From NCBI GenBank assembly GCA_020349865.1, contig CP070700.1, positions 4,568,244 through 4,602,202 on the forward strand: a stretch of DNA of 33,959 nt. The letters run 5' to 3'. This stretch comes from Desulfobacteraceae bacterium. GTDB lineage: Bacteria > Desulfobacterota > DSM-4660 > Desulfatiglandales > Desulfatiglandaceae. Positions 1 through 8,594 of this stretch are shown here, piece after piece. Made by a program: the position numbers and the translations under genes. The notes under the pieces were generated by a model. The model did not search any database. It worked only from the letters and a program-made list of their open reading frames with translations, and was not told the DNA's origin. Position 1 is the stretch's first letter. Every line of letters starts with the position of its first letter.

Positions 1-43
1 AATGGTGCTCAATTATCCTTAGTTGTTGGTGAAAAAGTCAGTC

Positions 44-505
44 CTACTTGATAGCCTTGATCCTTTGCCTGTCTATCGTGGCTACGCTCATTCCTATGGC
101 GATTAACCCGAAAATTATCATCTGGATATCGCGGCCGATTGCAAGCATCAACATTCCAGCTTAAATCCATGTAATGATAATCACTCCAAGCAACGTTCTG
201 TGCGGGCCTCCCACACCTCCCGTCAGAGCTGTACCGCCCGCGACCACGCTTGCAAAAAGCGGTATGGGCATATCTGCTCCCATCTCCATAGAGCCGCCCC
301 CCATCTGCGCCATGTATAGAACTCCTGCAAGTCCGGCGAAAAAGCTACTAAGCATAAAAACGGAAATTCTATGCCACTGTACGTTTATACCCGAGAGCCC
401 AGCACCTATCAGGTTTCCTCCGACTGCATAGGTGCACCTTCCAAATGGCAGAGCAGATATCGGCAATTGAGGATCATTTACGATAAGTTTGAGATATCTG
501 AAATA
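44..505 (-). pseudogene. Remnant of RbsC-type sugar ABC transporter permease
   Basis: Read on the minus strand, this encodes the C-terminal part of a ribose/monosaccharide ABC importer permease. The family signature is clear: GRCTYAVGGN, then LSGINV, then FFAGLAGVLY and a Gly-rich stretch ending GGTALTGGVGG. The reading frame is broken by TAA at 161-163, after which the same frame continues with a typical permease tail (AGMLMLAIGRDIQMIIFGL) ending RIKAIK and TAG at 44-46. Upstream the frame is closed by TAA at 506-508, so the N-terminal membrane segments are missing. The usual length is about 320 residues; only about 150 codons remain. No ATPase or binding-protein partner gene is in the window. 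The gene is almost certainly dead. Confidence 0.8.
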
Positions 506-518
506 TTATCGTCTCGCA

Positions 519-1270
519 TCAGCCGCGCGATTGCTCCGTATCGGTTGGAGAGTCTGGTCTGGGATTTATACTATTTTCAAATTTTAATAAAAATCTTTTG
601 ATATCGTCTGCTTCTCTTAATAGTTCTGGAACATACATAACCATTAAGATACAAAAAATTAAGGCGATACCAGGCATTGTATAATTACATAATAATAGTG
701 TATCAAGAAATATCGTAGTTCCTGCTTTGTGTAGAATTCTGTCTAATAGTAAAAAAATACCAAACCCGAAAATAGGCGCTATGATACCGTTATCAATTCT
801 TACATAGTAGTATGAGTATCTATTACTTATCTCTTGCCTTATATATTCTACATCAAGATCTTTCTTGATGTCGTTGCTTTGCTTCCAGGAAACTTTTATA
901 CCTTGAAAAAAACTAGAATATTTTGGTTTTTTTTGTCCTTGTTATCAATGGGTAACGAGCTTTTCAAACCCCTCAGATCATCCAAAACGTTCCTTATATT
1001 GAAAAATCGTATCTTTCTGAATGGGCTTAGCAGACTGATCGAAATCTGATGTATAATTGTACCTAAAGGTAACGCTAATGTAAAGGAGCCTATTAAAGCA
1101 ATTATCAGTTTTTCAACTTTGATGGCACTAAGCTCAGACCAATCAATATATGGGATAAAAAATAATAGCGTCCAAAAGATACAACTGAGTCTGTTTTGCC
1201 ACGATCTAAAATTATCAATGTTTTTAAAAGGTTGTGATACGAGTTACATACATTCAATTCGGATGGACAT
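519..1270 (-). pseudogene. Frameshifted membrane-protein gene of unknown family
   Basis: The minus strand can be read as one protein of about 250 residues if two lesions are ignored. It starts at ATG 1270-1268 (MSIRIE), meets TAA at codon 9, continues as SQPFKNIDNFRSWQ, then hydrophobic segments (CIFWTLLFFIPYID; KLIIALIGSFTLALPLG). It needs a one-base change in the A8 tract (plus-strand T8 at 927-934) to enter the frame that carries VEYIRQEI, a further hydrophobic pair (IIAPIFGFGIFLLLD; MPGIALIFCILMVMYVP) and a polar tail ending SRG and TGA at 519. About four membrane segments are predicted. I do not recognise the family. The start region is repeated at 2738-2816 with the same protein frame conserved, which supports real coding ancestry. 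Its 3' end lies 13 bases from the broken permease remnant. Confidence 0.55.
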
Positions 1271-1274
1271 TCAC
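1196..1274. repeat. Diverged 79-bp direct repeat, copy 1
   Basis: Ungapped alignment with 2738-2816 gives about 58 of 79 identical positions, with an exact 12-base match at the right end (1263-1274, plus strand). It covers the first codons of the minus-strand membrane-protein pseudogene and marks a duplicated gene start rather than a mobile-element end. Confidence 0.7.
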
Positions 1275-1396
1275 TTTTAGACCACAATCTGCAATCCAAC
1301 ACAAAATGTTGTACTATGGCTTCCAACCTTGGTCAATCTGGTCTCCGGGCGCAGGCTTGGGAAAATTAAGGGTACTCAAATTTGGATGGGCACTTT

Positions 1397-1424
1397 GAGA
1401 TTATGAATCTCCTTATTTTTTTAT
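1397..1424 (+). terminator. Possible rho-independent terminator
   Basis: A 6-bp stem (GAGATT / AATCTC, loop ATG) is followed by CTTATTTTTTTATT on the plus strand. It lies just past the stop codon of the minus-strand MFS gene, but the T-run is on the plus strand, so it would stop transcripts coming from the left, where no intact plus-strand gene is seen. The short A/T-rich stem makes the call weak. Confidence 0.3.
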
Positions 1425-2677
1425 TCCACACTTAAGAGCTTATCTTCCCGAACAAAAATGGCTACAACAATCCCTGTAGCTGCCAAAAAACTTAAAGATA
1501 AAAAAACGGCATTGTATGATCCGAAAAAATCCACGAACAAACCAGTGAAAAACATGGCAGACATACTTCCTAAATGCCCTCCCGTTTCAAGAAAGCCTGC
1601 TCCTGTTCCTGTCAATTCGGAAGGGAGTATATCTAACTCCAATGCAAAGAATAGACTTTGTATAAGCTGGTCAAAAAAACCAACAATGACAATCAGAACC
1701 ATAGCCCATTCTAAACGAGCCGTATTGGCTAAAAAAAGTGTTGCTAACAGGATGGAAGAGAATCCCACCAATAGCAGCGGTTTTCTTTTGCCGTGCATAG
1801 GAACATCTGAAAGAAACCCACCCAGAGGACGCGCCACGAGTCCTACCAATGGATATATACCGGCTAAGAAACCTGCTTTTATTATGCTCAACCCGTATGA
1901 CTCATACAAGTAGGCAGGCAACCATACCAAATTACAATAGGTAATATACATGAGACAGAAGAATCCGAAGCAGGCCAGTATCATATTTTTTTTAGACAAA
2001 ATGGTCTTAAGCCTGTTTATATGCACAGAAGATTTTCCACTTGATTCTTCAGGGCGGTAACCGACCTCGCTTCTAATATTATTAGCCGGATAATCATCAA
2101 CAATTGCCCAAGAGATAACCAACACGGGCAAAAGAGTAAAAGGTGTAAACCAGAAGACCGTTCTCCAACCAAACGCTTTTCCTAAATATCCCGCCAGGAC
2201 ATAAGCTAAAAAGGTAAAAATGGATACGCAGGTGTTATGAATTCCCAAAGCCAGGCCTCTTTCTGATTTTGGAAACCAGTTGTTTAAGAGTTTGACAATA
2301 GGCCCGAATCCTCCTCCTTGTCCTATGCCATTTAGGCTTTGAAATCCTATTAAATAGAGCAGACCTGGTCCAGCGCTAAAGCAATAATTAGCCAGAGCAG
2401 AAGTTAAGCCGCCAAAAGTTATGATTTTCTGGGGGCTAAAAATATCACTTAAATAGCCTGCGGGAAGCTGGGCGAACGCATAAAATGCAAAAAAGAAACT
2501 ACTTATGAGGCCGACTTGGGCGTGGGAGAAATTTAAGTCCCCCATAATGAGTGGAATGACCGGTCCAAGAGTGAGTCTGGTCAGATAAAAGCAACCATAA
2601 ACAAGCCACATAATGAATAATACGGTATATCGTGGTTTCCACCATCTCTTTAGATTTGCCGGATGTGTTGAATTCAT
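1421..2677 (-). CDS. MFS transporter
   Basis: A 418-residue Major Facilitator Superfamily permease of normal length with 12 predicted membrane segments in two halves. The loop between segments 2 and 3 has the family motif in the form GYLSD (residues 74-78). The stretch GFGPIVKLLNNWFPKSERG resembles the organophosphate/anion (OPA and ACS-like) branches, where this loop and the WF..ERG pattern are typical. The long polar central loop falls around residues 190-225. The substrate cannot be read from sequence; an organic or phosphorylated anion is a guess from the subfamily resemblance. ATG at 2677 is the start. The gene is intact although it lies between two decayed copies of an unrelated membrane-protein gene. 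Confidence 0.85.
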   Translation of the reverse strand: MNSTHPANLKRWWKPRYTVLFIMWLVYGCFYLTRLTLGPVIPLIMGDLNFSHAQVGLISSFFFAFYAFAQLPAGYLSDIFSPQKIITFGGLTSALANYCFSAGPGLLYLIGFQSLNGIGQGGGFGPIVKLLNNWFPKSERGLALGIHNTCVSIFTFLAYVLAGYLGKAFGWRTVFWFTPFTLLPVLVISWAIVDDYPANNIRSEVGYRPEESSGKSSVHINRLKTILSKKNMILACFGFFCLMYITYCNLVWLPAYLYESYGLSIIKAGFLAGIYPLVGLVARPLGGFLSDVPMHGKRKPLLLVGFSSILLATLFLANTARLEWAMVLIVIVGFFDQLIQSLFFALELDILPSELTGTGAGFLETGGHLGSMSAMFFTGLFVDFFGSYNAVFLSLSFLAATGIVVAIFVREDKLLSVE

Positions 2678-2722
2678 ATTATGGCAACTTTTACCAAATT
2701 TTTACCAATAAAGCAAATTTTT

Positions 2723-2812
2723 TCAATTTAATACCGCTTGCCAGGACCTGAAATTATCAGTATTATCAAAATATTGTGATAAGGCTTGCCTATGTGCAGG
2801 TCAAATGGACAT
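2723..2812 (-). pseudogene. Truncated second copy of the 519-1270 gene
   Basis: The minus strand reads ATG TCC ATT TGA and then, in the same frame, a segment containing ALSQYFDNTDNFRSWQ. This aligns with VSQPFKNIDNFRSWQ of the longer pseudogene. The in-frame TGA at codon 4 sits where the other copy has CGA, and the other copy's TAA at codon 9 sits where this one has CAA, so each stop is explained by one C-to-T change. Homology ends at 2738 and only about 30 codons remain. It lies just upstream of the MFS start, so the two related remnants bracket the MFS gene. Confidence 0.55.
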
Positions 2813-2816
2813 TCAC
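2738..2816. repeat. Diverged 79-bp direct repeat, copy 2
   Basis: Partner of 1196-1274 (about 73 percent identity without gaps). The rest of the 2678-2988 gap is A/T-rich and shows no gene; it ends with the strong ribosome binding site of the UspA gene. Confidence 0.7.
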
Positions 2817-2988
2817 CGAAAAACCCTCTAACCCCATCATAAAATATTCTATTCAGTCACCCTTGCTCAATCCAATTGGTCGGTCTATACTTGTCAAAAG
2901 CGTTATTGGCGAAGTTGAATATAAAGGTGATAAAGAAAGAGGCGGGCAAACCGGTCTGTCATGAGACGAAATGAGGAGGTGAACAGAT

Positions 2989-3870
2989 ATGTACGAAAGA
3001 ATATTGGTTCCATTGGATGGGTCCAGTGCAGCGGAGATTGTTCTCCCGTACACTGAGGAACTCGCTTCCAAATTCGGGGCAGAGATTATTCTGGTGATTG
3101 TCTCCGAGCACGCCGTTGACGAGAGGGATCATCTCTACCGCACTTATTTAGAGCGCATAACGGAACAGGTAAAACTCCAGCTTGAGGGATGGGGAGCCAG
3201 GGGAAAGGCCAAACTGAAGAGTGAGGTCCTTGTGGGCAGACCGGCCAGCGAAATACTGCGGTACGCTGACAAAAACAACGTGAGCATCATAACTATGGCG
3301 AGCCGTGGTTTCTCAGGACAGGGTCCGTGGCTTCTGGGAAATATAGCCGCAAAGGTCCTTCGGGCTATAAATTTGCCAGTGCTGCTCATAAGGAGTTCGC
3401 CTGAAAATGCAACACTACAGCGGACGAGATTGATAAGAAGGATTTTGGTGCCTCTGGATGGCTCTGTAACAGGAGAGGCAGCCATTCCACAGGCAGAGAC
3501 TTTAGCACGAGCACTGGGCGCAGAGCTGATCTTGTTCCACGCGGTGGAACCACTCACAGGGTTTATAGGTAGTGAAGCATATGCCATGTACCCTGAAAAC
3601 GAGGGGCAGAGAAGTGAAGCCGCCGCAGGTTATCTCGACAGGGTGGAAAAGGGGCTTCACAAAAAAGGACTAAGAACTTCGAGCGCGGTGGATTTAGGGT
3701 CTGCCTCAGACAAAATCCTTGAGTATGCAGAGGCGAACGCTATCGACCTCATAGCCATGTCGACTCACGGACGCTCGGGCATCGGCCGGTGGGTGTTCGG
3801 CTGTGTCACTGACAAGGTATTACATGCCGGCGATACGCCTGTTTTGACGGTACAGGCACCCAGGGCTTGA
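2989..3870 (+). CDS. Tandem universal stress protein (UspA family)
   Basis: A 293-residue cytoplasmic protein with two UspA domains (about residues 1-137 and 150-291), each opening with RILVPLDGS. The nucleotide-binding loop of the family (G-x2-G-x9-G-S/T) is partly degenerate: domain 1 has A-S-R-G107 then nine residues then G117-N, and domain 2 has S-T-H-G261 then nine residues then G271-C. The first Gly of each loop is replaced, so ATP binding is possible but not certain. A near-perfect Shine-Dalgarno (AGGAGGTGA) precedes the ATG. It is monocistronic as far as visible. Such tandem proteins usually act in stress survival or in regulation of neighbouring transporters; the exact role here is unknown. 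Confidence 0.9.
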   Translation: MYERILVPLDGSSAAEIVLPYTEELASKFGAEIILVIVSEHAVDERDHLYRTYLERITEQVKLQLEGWGARGKAKLKSEVLVGRPASEILRYADKNNVSIITMASRGFSGQGPWLLGNIAAKVLRAINLPVLLIRSSPENATLQRTRLIRRILVPLDGSVTGEAAIPQAETLARALGAELILFHAVEPLTGFIGSEAYAMYPENEGQRSEAAAGYLDRVEKGLHKKGLRTSSAVDLGSASDKILEYAEANAIDLIAMSTHGRSGIGRWVFGCVTDKVLHAGDTPVLTVQAPRA

Positions 3871-4089
3871 CTCGTATCCCGGGCAATACGAGAACACAAT
3901 CGAAACGTGCAAAAGATCCATAGCTTACGGCTGACACTTGACTAAATCGGTAACATTTCATTAATTAACCCCTTAAACCTTCAGCTATGCTGATGGTCCC
4001 AGCTTTGCTATGCGGGTAGGTGCGTGAGTAAGACATCACCGCCCGCTTCGCTCGAGGCACAAAGAACGCGGAGGAGGACATCTTTTTTG

Positions 4090-4118
4090 TTCATCGCCGC
4101 TGAGAGGGCGGCGATGAA
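4090..4118. repeat. 11-bp perfect hairpin
   Basis: TTCATCGCCGC and GCGGCGATGAA flank a 7-base loop. Neither side continues into a clear T-run for transcripts leaving the stem, so it is more likely a repeat element than an intrinsic terminator. Confidence 0.6.
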
Positions 4119-4336
4119 AAACCCCTCGGCAGCTGAAGCTGCGGCTGCAAAAGCCCATGCTAAGCAATTATATAATAGGGCATCGCTTTGAGAAAACCCA
4201 CACACCGCAGATGAATGGATTTTGGTTTTCGGCATCTCAGCGAAAAACAAAATAACAAATCATTTCTCTGCGACCTCAGCGGCTCTGTGGTGAGATAATA
4301 GTTCATGATTTTGACCCTTTTAGGATCATAATTCAA

Positions 4337-4357
4337 GCCACCCTTTTTAGGGGTGGC
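4337..4357. repeat. 7-bp hairpin upstream of alaX-like gene
   Basis: GCCACCC and GGGTGGC flank a 7-base T-rich loop. It could be a weak terminator or an RNA structure; no T-run follows. Confidence 0.4.
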
Positions 4358-4390
4358 ACTTTACTATGGGTTCATCCCCCCTCACCCAAA

Positions 4391-4414
4391 CCCTCTCCCT
4401 CAAGGGGGAGAGGG
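4391..4414. repeat. C/G-rich palindromic repeat (REP-like)
   Basis: CCCTCTCCC (4391-4399) and GGGAGAGGG (4406-4414) form a 9-bp stem, preceded by CCCCTCACCC. Related palindromes occur at 6628-6670, 26132-26157 and 29721-29769, always between genes, which is the behaviour of a dispersed REP-like family. Confidence 0.6.
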
Positions 4415-4481
4415 CAAAGAATGAGTTTTAATCTGTCGTTTTTTGCTTTGAGCGGCAGACAATAATAACAGAGGGTGCTTG

Positions 4482-5678
4482 ATGACGGAGCGATTATATT
4501 TTGATGATCCATATCGGACCGATTTTGAAGCGACGGTCCTGGACAGCGTCGAGGTGGATGGTAAACCGGGATTAGTATTAAATCAAACTTGTTTCTATCC
4601 CACTGGCGGAGGTCAGGGCTGTGATCAGGGATTCTTGAACGACGTTCCGGTCGTCGAGGTTTTGGAGCGCGATGGTGAGATCCTTCACCTCACGGGCGGT
4701 GTAATAACCGTCGAAAAGGTTCACGGGAGAATTGATTGGAAGAGGCGGTTCGACTTTATGCAACAGCATTCGGGTCAACACGTGTTATCACAGAGTCTGC
4801 TGCAAGTGCTCGGTGCCAATACTGTGTCGGCCCATTTAGGCGAGGTTACAGCAACTCTCGAGATAGCCCGGGAAGACCTGAGGGAAGGTGAAACCAAGAC
4901 CGTTGAGGAATTTGCAAACAAAATTGTCTTCGACAATCGTGCAATCAAAACGTACTTCGTTTCGGCAGATGAGTTAAAAAGTATTCCCCTCAGGAAGATT
5001 CCACCACAGAAAGGCAGATTCAGGATCGTGGAGGTTGAGGATTTAGACCACACAGCCTGCGGCGGCACCCATTGCCAAAGGACGGGAGAGATCGGGTTAA
5101 TCAAGATAGGCCGATGGGAGCGTATAAGAAAAAACGTCCGCCTCCAGTTCTTGTGCGGAGGAAGGACCCTGGATGATTATACATGGAAAAGCAAAGTGGT
5201 TGAAGAACTCGCCGACCGTTATTCAGCCAGAGGTTCCGAGGTCCTCGCTCTCGTTACGAAGCAGGCTGAAGAGATCAAGGAGTTGAGGAGGAACCTGAGA
5301 AGCCTATCAGAGCGTTCGATGGAAATTGAAGCGCGGGAATTGCTTTCTAAGGCTGCACAATACGGGAATGTCAAGATCGTCCAGGCCATTTTTAATCATC
5401 GGCCCCTTGAGGAGTTGAAAACATTGGCCAGACTGATTGTGAAAGCAGAGGGTGCAGTTGCCCTCTTTGGGAATCTGGGGAAAAAGGGTCAGATGGTTTT
5501 TTCCTGTTCCGAGGACGTACCTTACAAAATGAACGAACTTATGAGCGATGCCTGTTTGAGTCTTGACGGACGAGGCGGAGGTTCTCCAAAGCTCGCTTTT
5601 GGAGGCGGCCCGCTGGTTGAGAACGTAGAAGAAGCGATCCAGCACGTGTCAGATCGCATTCAGAATATCCAGGCCTAA
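4482..5678 (+). CDS. Alanyl-tRNA editing protein, AlaX-L type
   Basis: A 398-residue free-standing homologue of the editing half of alanyl-tRNA synthetase. It hydrolyses tRNA(Ala) mischarged with Ser or Gly. The zinc site is complete: HSGQH (96-100) and CGGTHC with C193 and H197. The N-terminal barrel has the CFYPTGGGQ motif (37-45). A helical stretch follows and the C-terminus is a DHHA1-like domain with GRGGGSP and FGGG. This is the long form of AlaX. ATG at 4482 has GAGGG six bases upstream; a TTG three bases earlier is the alternative. The last codons lie in a tandem 18-bp repeat. Confidence 0.9.
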   Translation: MTERLYFDDPYRTDFEATVLDSVEVDGKPGLVLNQTCFYPTGGGQGCDQGFLNDVPVVEVLERDGEILHLTGGVITVEKVHGRIDWKRRFDFMQQHSGQHVLSQSLLQVLGANTVSAHLGEVTATLEIAREDLREGETKTVEEFANKIVFDNRAIKTYFVSADELKSIPLRKIPPQKGRFRIVEVEDLDHTACGGTHCQRTGEIGLIKIGRWERIRKNVRLQFLCGGRTLDDYTWKSKVVEELADRYSARGSEVLALVTKQAEEIKELRRNLRSLSERSMEIEARELLSKAAQYGNVKIVQAIFNHRPLEELKTLARLIVKAEGAVALFGNLGKKGQMVFSCSEDVPYKMNELMSDACLSLDGRGGGSPKLAFGGGPLVENVEEAIQHVSDRIQNIQA

Positions 5679-5718
5679 CCTGATATCCAGGCCTAACCTG
5701 ATATTCAGGCCTAACCTG
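5665..5718 (+). repeat. Three tandem 18-bp repeats across a stop codon
   Basis: ATATCCAGGCCTAACCTG occurs at 5665-5682 and 5683-5700, and once more with one change (C to T) at 5701-5718. Copy 1 contains the TAA stop of the AlaX gene. Because the unit is a multiple of three, each copy repeats the stop in frame. Confidence 0.95.
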
Positions 5719-5882
5719 TTACCCCCATAAAGTCTTCTTTACACTTTGTAAAATTATTCGGCACAAAGGGCTTTTCCCCGATAAAAGATTCCCACCTCTC
5801 TTCTCTTCATTGTATAATATTAACAGCGTGTTAGAGGAATTTTAGTCGGCTTACCTTGTATGGCATACATGTTGCTGCCATT

Positions 5883-6069
5883 GTTTAACCCAGATTGTGC
5901 AGTAGTCTCCTACTGTGACTTGAAAATCCTTGCTGCAACGCTTGTTTCCCGATTTTGCTCCTCGACATATTTATTAATATGCCTACGTCACAAAATCGCT
6001 CCAACTGTGCGTTTCGCTATGGTTTTCTGCGCCTCGCTACGGATTCTACTGCACAATCTTGGTTTAAAC
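5883..6069. mobile_element. MITE-like palindromic element, about 187 bp
   Basis: The ends are inverted repeats of about 23 bases: GTTTAACCCAGATTGTGCAG (then TAG, to 5905) on the left, and CTACTGCACAATCTTGGTTT (then AAAC, to 6069) on the right, differing by a one-base gap and one mismatch. Nested pairs lie inside: CGATTTTG (5950-5957) with CAAAATCG (5991-5998), and a central hairpin CATATT-TATT-AATATG (5966-5981). No transposase is encoded; the open frame through it has no ribosome binding site. It fills most of the 5679-6150 gap, just upstream of the first gene of the signalling cluster. No target duplication was identified. Confidence 0.6.
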
Positions 6070-6150
6070 GAACACCGCCTAAAGCATTTTCTGGTTAAAG
6101 CATTGGTCTTGCGTTTAGGCACTTAATTCAGTATGAAATGAGAGGATCCG

Positions 6151-6576
6151 GTGGGAAGACAATTCACCATTTTGATATCCGATCGGAATCGCAATGTAAG
6201 AGAGTTATTAAAGCGTGAGATGGTGGCGGAGGGGTACCGGGTTCGTCTGGCAAAAAATGGCCGGGAGGTCCTGGAATGGGCTTACCACCACGAGTCAGTT
6301 GATCTTGTTATCTTAGATTTGGATCTGCCGGATACGAGCGAACTGGCCGTTCTCCAAAAGCTTGAGGATCGAATTCCCACCTTACCAGTGGTAATTCATT
6401 CCTTCCTCTCAGATTACCCCAACCACCAGGCTCTCTTAAATGCGGCAGCCCTTGTGGAAAAAGAGGGAAACAGCATCGAGCGTCTCAAGAGGATAGTCGC
6501 TGAAATCCTGGGGAAGCCCTATTCGAAACCGTCTAATATCACAAAAGACAATAACCAGCCTCCGGCAGAACCATGA
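6151..6576 (+). CDS. Atypical receiver-domain protein
   Basis: A 141-residue single receiver domain (about residues 5-122) with a polar tail. The phospho-acceptor Asp is kept (LVILDLDLP, D56), as are a Ser at the switch position (VVIHS, S85) and a Lys (K105). The usual acidic pair after strand 1 is reduced to SDRN and the Lys is followed by Glu, not the usual Pro. It may therefore bind Mg2+ less well than the other receivers nearby. There is no output domain. It starts at GTG 6151 after AGAGGA. It is the first gene of the cluster, 119 bases before a histidine kinase, and would receive or buffer phosphate from it (inference). Confidence 0.75.
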   Translation: MGRQFTILISDRNRNVRELLKREMVAEGYRVRLAKNGREVLEWAYHHESVDLVILDLDLPDTSELAVLQKLEDRIPTLPVVIHSFLSDYPNHQALLNAAALVEKEGNSIERLKRIVAEILGKPYSKPSNITKDNNQPPAEP

Positions 6577-6627
6577 TATAAAGGTATGTTTTCAGAAAGT
6601 TCGGGTATTTGTTGATTCCACTTCACC

Positions 6628-6670
6628 CTCACCTTCTCCCCCAGGGGGAGAGGGCATTGAGAGGGGTGAG
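6628..6670. repeat. C/G-rich palindromic repeat (REP-like)
   Basis: CTCCCCC (6636-6642) pairs with GGGGGAG (6644-6650), and an outer pair CTCACC / GGTGAG (6628-6633 / 6665-6670) extends it. It lies between the receiver gene and the kinase gene. Confidence 0.6.
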
Positions 6671-6695
6671 ACCCTAGGTTATTGAGAAGTTACCT

Positions 6696-8417
6696 ATGAA
6701 TAAGAAAAGAAACCAAGGTCGTGATTATTACCATTCATTGACCAGAAACATGCTTTTGACCGTTATCATTGTTTCCTTCACACCAATGATCTTAGTCAGC
6801 GGCATCATCCTTTATCAGTTCTATACGTCCTATCATGAAAAGACCCATGCCCATCTTGGAGAGTTAGTCCAGAAGCATAAGCAAAATATTGATAGTTTCC
6901 TAAAGGAAAGGCTTGGCAATATACGGTCTTTGGCACAGGCCTTTTCTTATGGAGAGCTGAGCGATGAATCTTTTTTGCGCGATAGACTGGAAACCCTGCA
7001 GCAGCAATATGGCCCTGTGTTTGTGGATCTTGGGGTGATCAACACACATGGGATTCAGGTGGCTTATGCCGGACCGTTTAAGCTGGGAAAGGCCCTGTAT
7101 TCAGGGGCAGATTGGTTTCAGAAGGCTATGAAGAGCAAGTATTTTATCAGCGACGTCTTCTTGGGTCTGCGTGGTCTCCCTCACTTCATCATAGCCGTAA
7201 GGGAAAATTGGATGGGTGACAATTGGATATTGCGGGCAACTGTCGATTTTGTGGCATTTAATAGTCTTGTGGAAAATATTCGCATTGGTGAGACCGGATT
7301 CGCTTTCATCCTTAACAAGGAAGGCCAATTTCAGACAAAACCCCTGCTCGATATTGTACCTAATAAAAAGTCTTATATTAGTTTTCTCAGCGATCCGACC
7401 ATGACTAAAGGCGATATACATGTTGTTGAACAGTCCGATGACTCCGGGAAGGAGAACATTTATGTGACAGCTTTCCTCAAGGATGGTGACTGGCTCCTTG
7501 TGTATCAGCAAAGATCTTCGGATGCTTTTTCGGACTTCCGAAGAACCCTGAGGGTGGCTCTTGCCATTATCCTGTTAGGCTGGATCGGCATCATAACTAT
7601 GGCATCTGTTCTGTCAAGAAGGATGGTCAGCCGCATTGCCAGGGTAGATCGGGAAAAGCAGATGATGAACAAGCAGATTGTTGAGACCGGCAAACTCGCT
7701 TCAGTGGGCGAACTGGCCGCAGGCATAGCCCATGAAATCAACAATCCTGTAGCTATTATGGTTGAAGAAGCCGGATGGATTGAGGATCTGTTAGAAGAGG
7801 AAGAATTCAAGGAAAGCGAAAACCTGAGCGAATTCATAAGGGCATTAGAGCAAATCAGGACGCAGGGTAGACGTTGCAAGGAAATAACCCATAAATTGCT
7901 CAGTTTTGCGCGGAAAACCGATTCAAGAGTCAAAGAGGTCCAGATTAATGATCTAATCGAGGAACTGGTGGCGCTCTCGGCCCAAAGGGCAAAATACAGT
8001 AAAGTAACCATAAATACACTTTTTCAAAAAAATCTGCCCTCTATACATGTGTCCGAGACCGAGCTTCAGCAGGTTATTCTCAACTTGATTAATAACGCCC
8101 TCGATGCCATGGAAAAGACAGGGGGGGTCATAGATGTGACGAGCAGATTTGAAGGGGATCACCTTGCTATTGAAGTGGCTGATAACGGTCCAGGAATTGC
8201 GGAAGCCAACCTGGTGCGGATATTTGATCCCTTTTTCACTACCAAACGGGTTGGCAAAGGAACTGGTCTGGGTTTATCCATCTGCTATGGCATTATTAAA
8301 AAAATGGGAGGGGAAATAGATGTTCATAGCGTCATAGACGTAGGGACCAAATTCCGTGTGCTGCTTCCCCTTCCAAAACAGAAGGAATCCGACAACGAAG
8401 GTGAGGCCGAAGAATAG
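6696..8417 (+). CDS. dCACHE sensor histidine kinase
   Basis: A 573-residue membrane sensor kinase. TM1 is about 19-41, the periplasmic region about 42-282, TM2 about 286-305. The sensor region has the double-CACHE pattern ([63 protein letters not shown]). The cytoplasmic part has an H-box with the phospho-accepting His346 ([11 protein letters not shown]), an N-box ([10 protein letters not shown]), G1 (DNGPGI), F-box (FFTTK) and G2 (GKGTGLGLS), so the kinase is complete. Two related sensors lie at 12973 and 27888. It is followed by two response regulators and an SLC13 transporter on the same strand. Ligand unknown; small organic anions and amino acids are common dCACHE ligands. Confidence 0.92.
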   Translation: MNKKRNQGRDYYHSLTRNMLLTVIIVSFTPMILVSGIILYQFYTSYHEKTHAHLGELVQKHKQNIDSFLKERLGNIRSLAQAFSYGELSDESFLRDRLETLQQQYGPVFVDLGVINTHGIQVAYAGPFKLGKALYSGADWFQKAMKSKYFISDVFLGLRGLPHFIIAVRENWMGDNWILRATVDFVAFNSLVENIRIGETGFAFILNKEGQFQTKPLLDIVPNKKSYISFLSDPTMTKGDIHVVEQSDDSGKENIYVTAFLKDGDWLLVYQQRSSDAFSDFRRTLRVALAIILLGWIGIITMASVLSRRMVSRIARVDREKQMMNKQIVETGKLASVGELAAGIAHEINNPVAIMVEEAGWIEDLLEEEEFKESENLSEFIRALEQIRTQGRRCKEITHKLLSFARKTDSRVKEVQINDLIEELVALSAQRAKYSKVTINTLFQKNLPSIHVSETELQQVILNLINNALDAMEKTGGVIDVTSRFEGDHLAIEVADNGPGIAEANLVRIFDPFFTTKRVGKGTGLGLSICYGIIKKMGGEIDVHSVIDVGTKFRVLLPLPKQKESDNEGEAEE

Positions 8418-8458
8418 GCCGAAGAAATGGAGACTCACTAATGTGGCAGGGACCACTT

Positions 8459-8502
8459 CAGACTCTTGAAAAAATTCCCGTTTAAAAGGGGGAAGCAGTC
8501 TG
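8459..8502. repeat. Interrupted hairpin between kinase and regulator genes
   Basis: CAGACT / AGTCTG (8459-8464 / 8497-8502) encloses TTCCC / GGGAA (8475-8479 / 8490-8494). No T-run follows, so it may be a processing or stability element within an operon rather than a terminator. Confidence 0.4.
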
Positions 8503-8594
8503 GATGCCCGTAGTTATTGAGATGTTACTGTTAATCCTGTCAAGACAGTCTCTAAAAAATTGTTACGAAACCTTTTAAAAAAGGAGAATAGCTT

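Larger units (their letters stand above)
3871..4481. other. Repeat-rich intergenic region, no gene supported
   Basis: This 611-base gap has no convincing gene. It holds a perfect 11-bp hairpin (4090-4118), a 7-bp hairpin (4337-4357), a C/G-rich palindrome (4391-4414) and a segment around 4262-4297 (CTCTGCGACCTCAG, then CTCTGTGGTGA) that looks like a dispersed intergenic repeat. An open frame on the minus strand (4008-4250) is Ala-rich, has no ribosome binding site and overlaps the hairpin. Confidence 0.6.

Noticed and set aside
834..1049. Plus-strand frame of 71 residues
   Set aside because: It is antisense to the frameshifted membrane-protein gene, which has support from the repeat at 2738-2816.
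1105..1326. Minus-strand frame of 73 residues beginning MEAIVQHF
   Set aside because: It overlaps the conserved SQ-F-N-DNFRSWQ frame in another phase. The two diverged copies keep the signature best in that other phase, so this frame is probably accidental.
4008..4250. Open frame of 80 residues on the minus strand
   Set aside because: Ala-rich low-complexity translation over a hairpin and repeat region, no ribosome binding site and no family features.
5813..5818. TATAAT as a sigma70 -10 box upstream of the receiver gene
   Set aside because: No acceptable -35 element at 16-18 bases, and about 330 bases with a palindromic element lie between it and the gene.
5860..6126. Open frame of 88 residues before the receiver gene
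   Set aside because: It runs through the palindromic element and has no ribosome binding site; the terminal inverted repeats explain the sequence better.
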